In this document: positions 9,321 through 64,000 of the stretch, one piece after another
Layout: each line of letters starts with the position of its first letter
Numbering within the stretch: position 1 is the first letter of the stretch
NCBI RefSeq assembly: GCF_949628215.1
Contig: NC_134276.1
Location: forward strand, 126,852,125-126,916,124
Source: Phalacrocorax aristotelis
Lineage: Eukaryota > Chordata > Aves > Suliformes > Phalacrocoracidae
Reading direction: 5' to 3'
Length of the DNA: 64,000 nt
Made by a program: the position numbers and the translations under genes
Notes under the pieces: generated by a model
The model's input: the letters and a program-made list of their open reading frames with translations, nothing else
Database searches by the model: none
Told to the model about the DNA's origin: nothing

Positions 9321-11540
9321 TCAGTATCTTTGTGGCTATATGCACACAGTGTTTATAGGTGAAATGTAGTCCCCAAAGCATTTTTTTTCAGTGTGGAACA
9401 AGTCCCTTTGCACCAAAAGTTGATTACTTAAACCCCATTTAAGTAAAGCTCGTCCATGCCACCAGGGTGGAGGGGAAAACTGCTAAGGCAGGTGGCCTGT
9501 CTGCAAAACTAGTGCGGGTGCTCTGGAACAGTCTCCGTTTACACAAAGGTACAAACACAGCGCTGCTTTGTGGGAAGAGCTGCAGCAGCTCCAAACCCCC
9601 ACCTGTAGCATCTCACCCTGCTAGCTGTGCTACTGCTATACCAAGCAGGTGCCTCTCTCTGCTCTCACTAGCTGTCTGACATCTCTTCCCCCAGGCTCAG
9701 GACCAGGGATTACGGCACACCTTATCTAAGGACTTTGCATATCTTTAAGACTCTTCAGATAATGGAATTGTACTTGAGTATCCAGTAAAGACTCAACTCC
9801 CAAACCCCTTAAAACACATACAAAACACAATTCAGCTGAGAGAGGCACGAGTATTTCTGCTTTTCTTTGCCTTTGAAAGCAAAAAGGACCCCCAAAAAGC
9901 CCCCACCACACGGAAATCTGTCATCATGCTACTGTCATATGGCTTTCTTGAATAGACTTTTAATAAATTCTGTGGTCTGCATCTTTGCTTGTGGATGCTC
10001 CACAATAACTGCTTAAAAAAATTCCACACCTGACTTGCAAAACTCTGCTGACCAAACAACGTAAAGAGAAACAACCCATTCCTAAGTCACCACTTGTTGC
10101 TCTAGCTTTGATGTGGTGACACCTCTATCAGGGAAAGAGGAAGTATGTCTAAAGGAACCTAAAAGGGAAATATTTCTTCTCTGAAATGGGTTGGGAGAGT
10201 TGGAAGACCTGGGATTACCAGGCAGGAATCACTCCAAAGTAAACGAAGGGAACAAAGTAAAAGAAGGGAACTGGGACCAAGTGCAGAGCAACACAGCACT
10301 TCAGCAGAAAGCTGGAAGGTAGATTGTGAGAGTACTTCTGAAGGAAGTACTGACAAAGTGTTAGTGAGAAAAACCAACGTATCTATGAAAGGAAAAAGTC
10401 AGATGAGTCAAAAACAATCAAGAGTTTGAGGAGGGAATAGCCAGGAAAGTCAAAGACACCTAGCCGATCAAGAGGAGCAGGGACCTAGTTAATGGCTTAG
10501 AGTACTGGCCTGACTACGTCAGAAAAGTCAGCGTGGGAAGATGGAGCTTCACCAAAGGCATTCCAAACAGTGTCTGATTTAAACCCAAGTATTTGGTGTG
10601 TTTCTAAAAAAAACCTTCAAGAGTGTTTTGATGGACATACTACCGTTGTTCCTGCAAATGCTGTTTATCTTAATTTCATGCTGTAACAGCAATTCTCTTG
10701 TGAATCCTCCATTAAACAGGACATGCCTGAGCAAAACTGTCAGGCCAGCCAGCTTTTAACTGAGGGAATACAATGGGTTTTTAGTGTTGCTGGCAGCCAT
10801 CAGTTGGATGTGAAGCTTCTCCCACTTGGATAACCCAGTATGAAACAGAGAGAATCTCAACTTTTGGGCAAAAAGAAAAGTAAATTGGTCCCCTGAGGGT
10901 TGTTGAAAAAAGCCTAAAAAATTTGAACTTCAGAGGTCTAAATCAAGATAGCAAGCAACAAAAATGAAATAAAAAACACATTCATTTTTGTACTGACCAT
11001 AACTATGACTCGCAGTTGGTGTGTTACAGCTCTCCTGTCTGGGCTGATGGCTGGGAGGGGATGTCAACCACAGGGACTTCTGTCACCTTTGCTAACACAC
11101 CGGTGGGCAGGTATCATAGAGGCCAGAGATGTCCCTCAAACCACTTTCTGGGGAAGGAGTGACAGAAAAGGAACAGCAAAAAGAAACAGCGCTGCCAGGC
11201 CAGGCCGGTCTACTCCTCCTTCCCTCAGCTATTCATCCATCCCTTGTCATCAACTACCAGCCAGCCACCCAGTAAGCTAGAGGTTTCTTTTAATGTCACA
11301 GGGCTTTTTTTTTTTTCCCCTCCTTCAAGGTGTCCTGAGGGCATAAATCTGCAACCCATCACCGCTCCACCTAGGTCCCCTAATCTGAGGGTCACCGTTT
11401 GGTGCTAACTTGGAGTCCAGCTTTCCAAACCCCTGGGCGCTCACAGCGTGGGCAGAAACTACTTGGCTGTGCTCGGCAGCCATAAAAACGAAAGCCTCGG
11501 TTTCCCGAGATGAGTCCCCCACCATTTATTTCCGTTATTT
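9321..11540. other. Intergenic region between the Ig receptor and GRAMD1C
   Basis: The two flanking genes diverge from here. I see no gene, recognisable repeat or RNA gene, only short open frames without domains. Confidence 0.5.
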
Positions 11541-12077
11541 TCCACCCCATCCCGGCTCGGCCTGCGGCCGGCCCCCACGACGGCTGCTGAGGAACGGCGG
11601 GCAGGCTTTCCTTCCCCTCTCCCCCCCTAGGTGTCCCCCTGGAGCGGCCTCTCGGCGAAATTTTGCGCTGAACCCCAAATCCCCCTCGTCAGATTTAGGA
11701 ACTGTTTTCACTCTCCGGACGCTGTTTTAACCCACTGCCGGGGCGTTGCGCAAGGGGAGGGCGGCGAGGCTTTCCCTCAAGGGGGAGGCAGATAACACAC
11801 ACCCCCACCCCCCACTCCCCCGATCCCCGCAGCCAGGAGTTTTTCCTGCCACAGTCCTCAAACTTTCCACCGGTTCTGAGGCTTCGTAATTAACCCTTCT
11901 GGAAGCCGCTGAGGGGTTTCCCGAGCTGGCCGAGGAGAGGATCAGAGCTGCCGTGGCCCTCTCCAGTCGTCCCCCCGCCCTCGACGGCTTCCCCTCCTCA
12001 GTAGCGGCGGAGCCGCTCGCCCTTGGCAACCGCCTCGGGTCGGCGCCCCGCGGCCCGGCCGGCGCCTGCCCCTTTAA

Positions 12078-63883
<51,806 letters not shown>

Positions 63884-64000
63884 GTAAGTACTCGCATTAA
63901 AATGTGGCTTGACTCAAGCTCATCTTGGTCTTTACCTGTATTTGCCTGTACCTCACTTGCATGTCAACATTGCATGTACTGTGATAGATCCTAACCTAAT

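Overview
This is vertebrate nuclear DNA, most likely from a bird. CR1 LINE fragments with the bird-type 3' end are present (about 39.4, 37.7 and 58.6 kb), plus an older, diverged CR1-like copy near 26.1 kb. Genes are split into short exons with GT-AG introns, and there are two CpG islands. Genes were found by joining open exons whose splice phases agree and comparing the products with known families. No transcript or database evidence was available.

Layout. (1) Bases 1-245 hold the terminal coding exon of a secreted phospholipase A2 on the + strand, with a group X-like C-terminus, followed by a close AATAAA. (2) Bases 2331-8859, on the - strand, hold a three-exon gene for a small type I membrane protein: signal peptide, one V-type Ig domain with a J-like GxGT motif, and a transmembrane segment. 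All its introns are phase 1. Its cytoplasmic tail is uncertain. (3) Bases 8860-11500 are intergenic. (4) A CpG-island promoter (about 11.54-12.9 kb) starts GRAMD1C (Aster-C) on the + strand. Fifteen exons were traced from 12078 to 63883 with unbroken phase: N-terminus, GRAM domain, Ser-rich linker, ASTER/VASt domain, Arg-rich juxtamembrane stretch and the start of the transmembrane helix. The rest of the helix and the C-terminus lie beyond the window.

The three genes do not form one pathway. Aster proteins move cholesterol from plasma membrane to ER, secreted PLA2 hydrolyses phospholipids, and the Ig protein looks like an immune-type surface receptor. The points that most deserve a second look are the unassigned V-J-like Ig receptor and its tail, its PLA2 neighbour next to GRAMD1C, a second CpG island inside GRAMD1C intron 6 that could be an alternative promoter, and the start-codon ambiguity at GRAMD1C exon 1.
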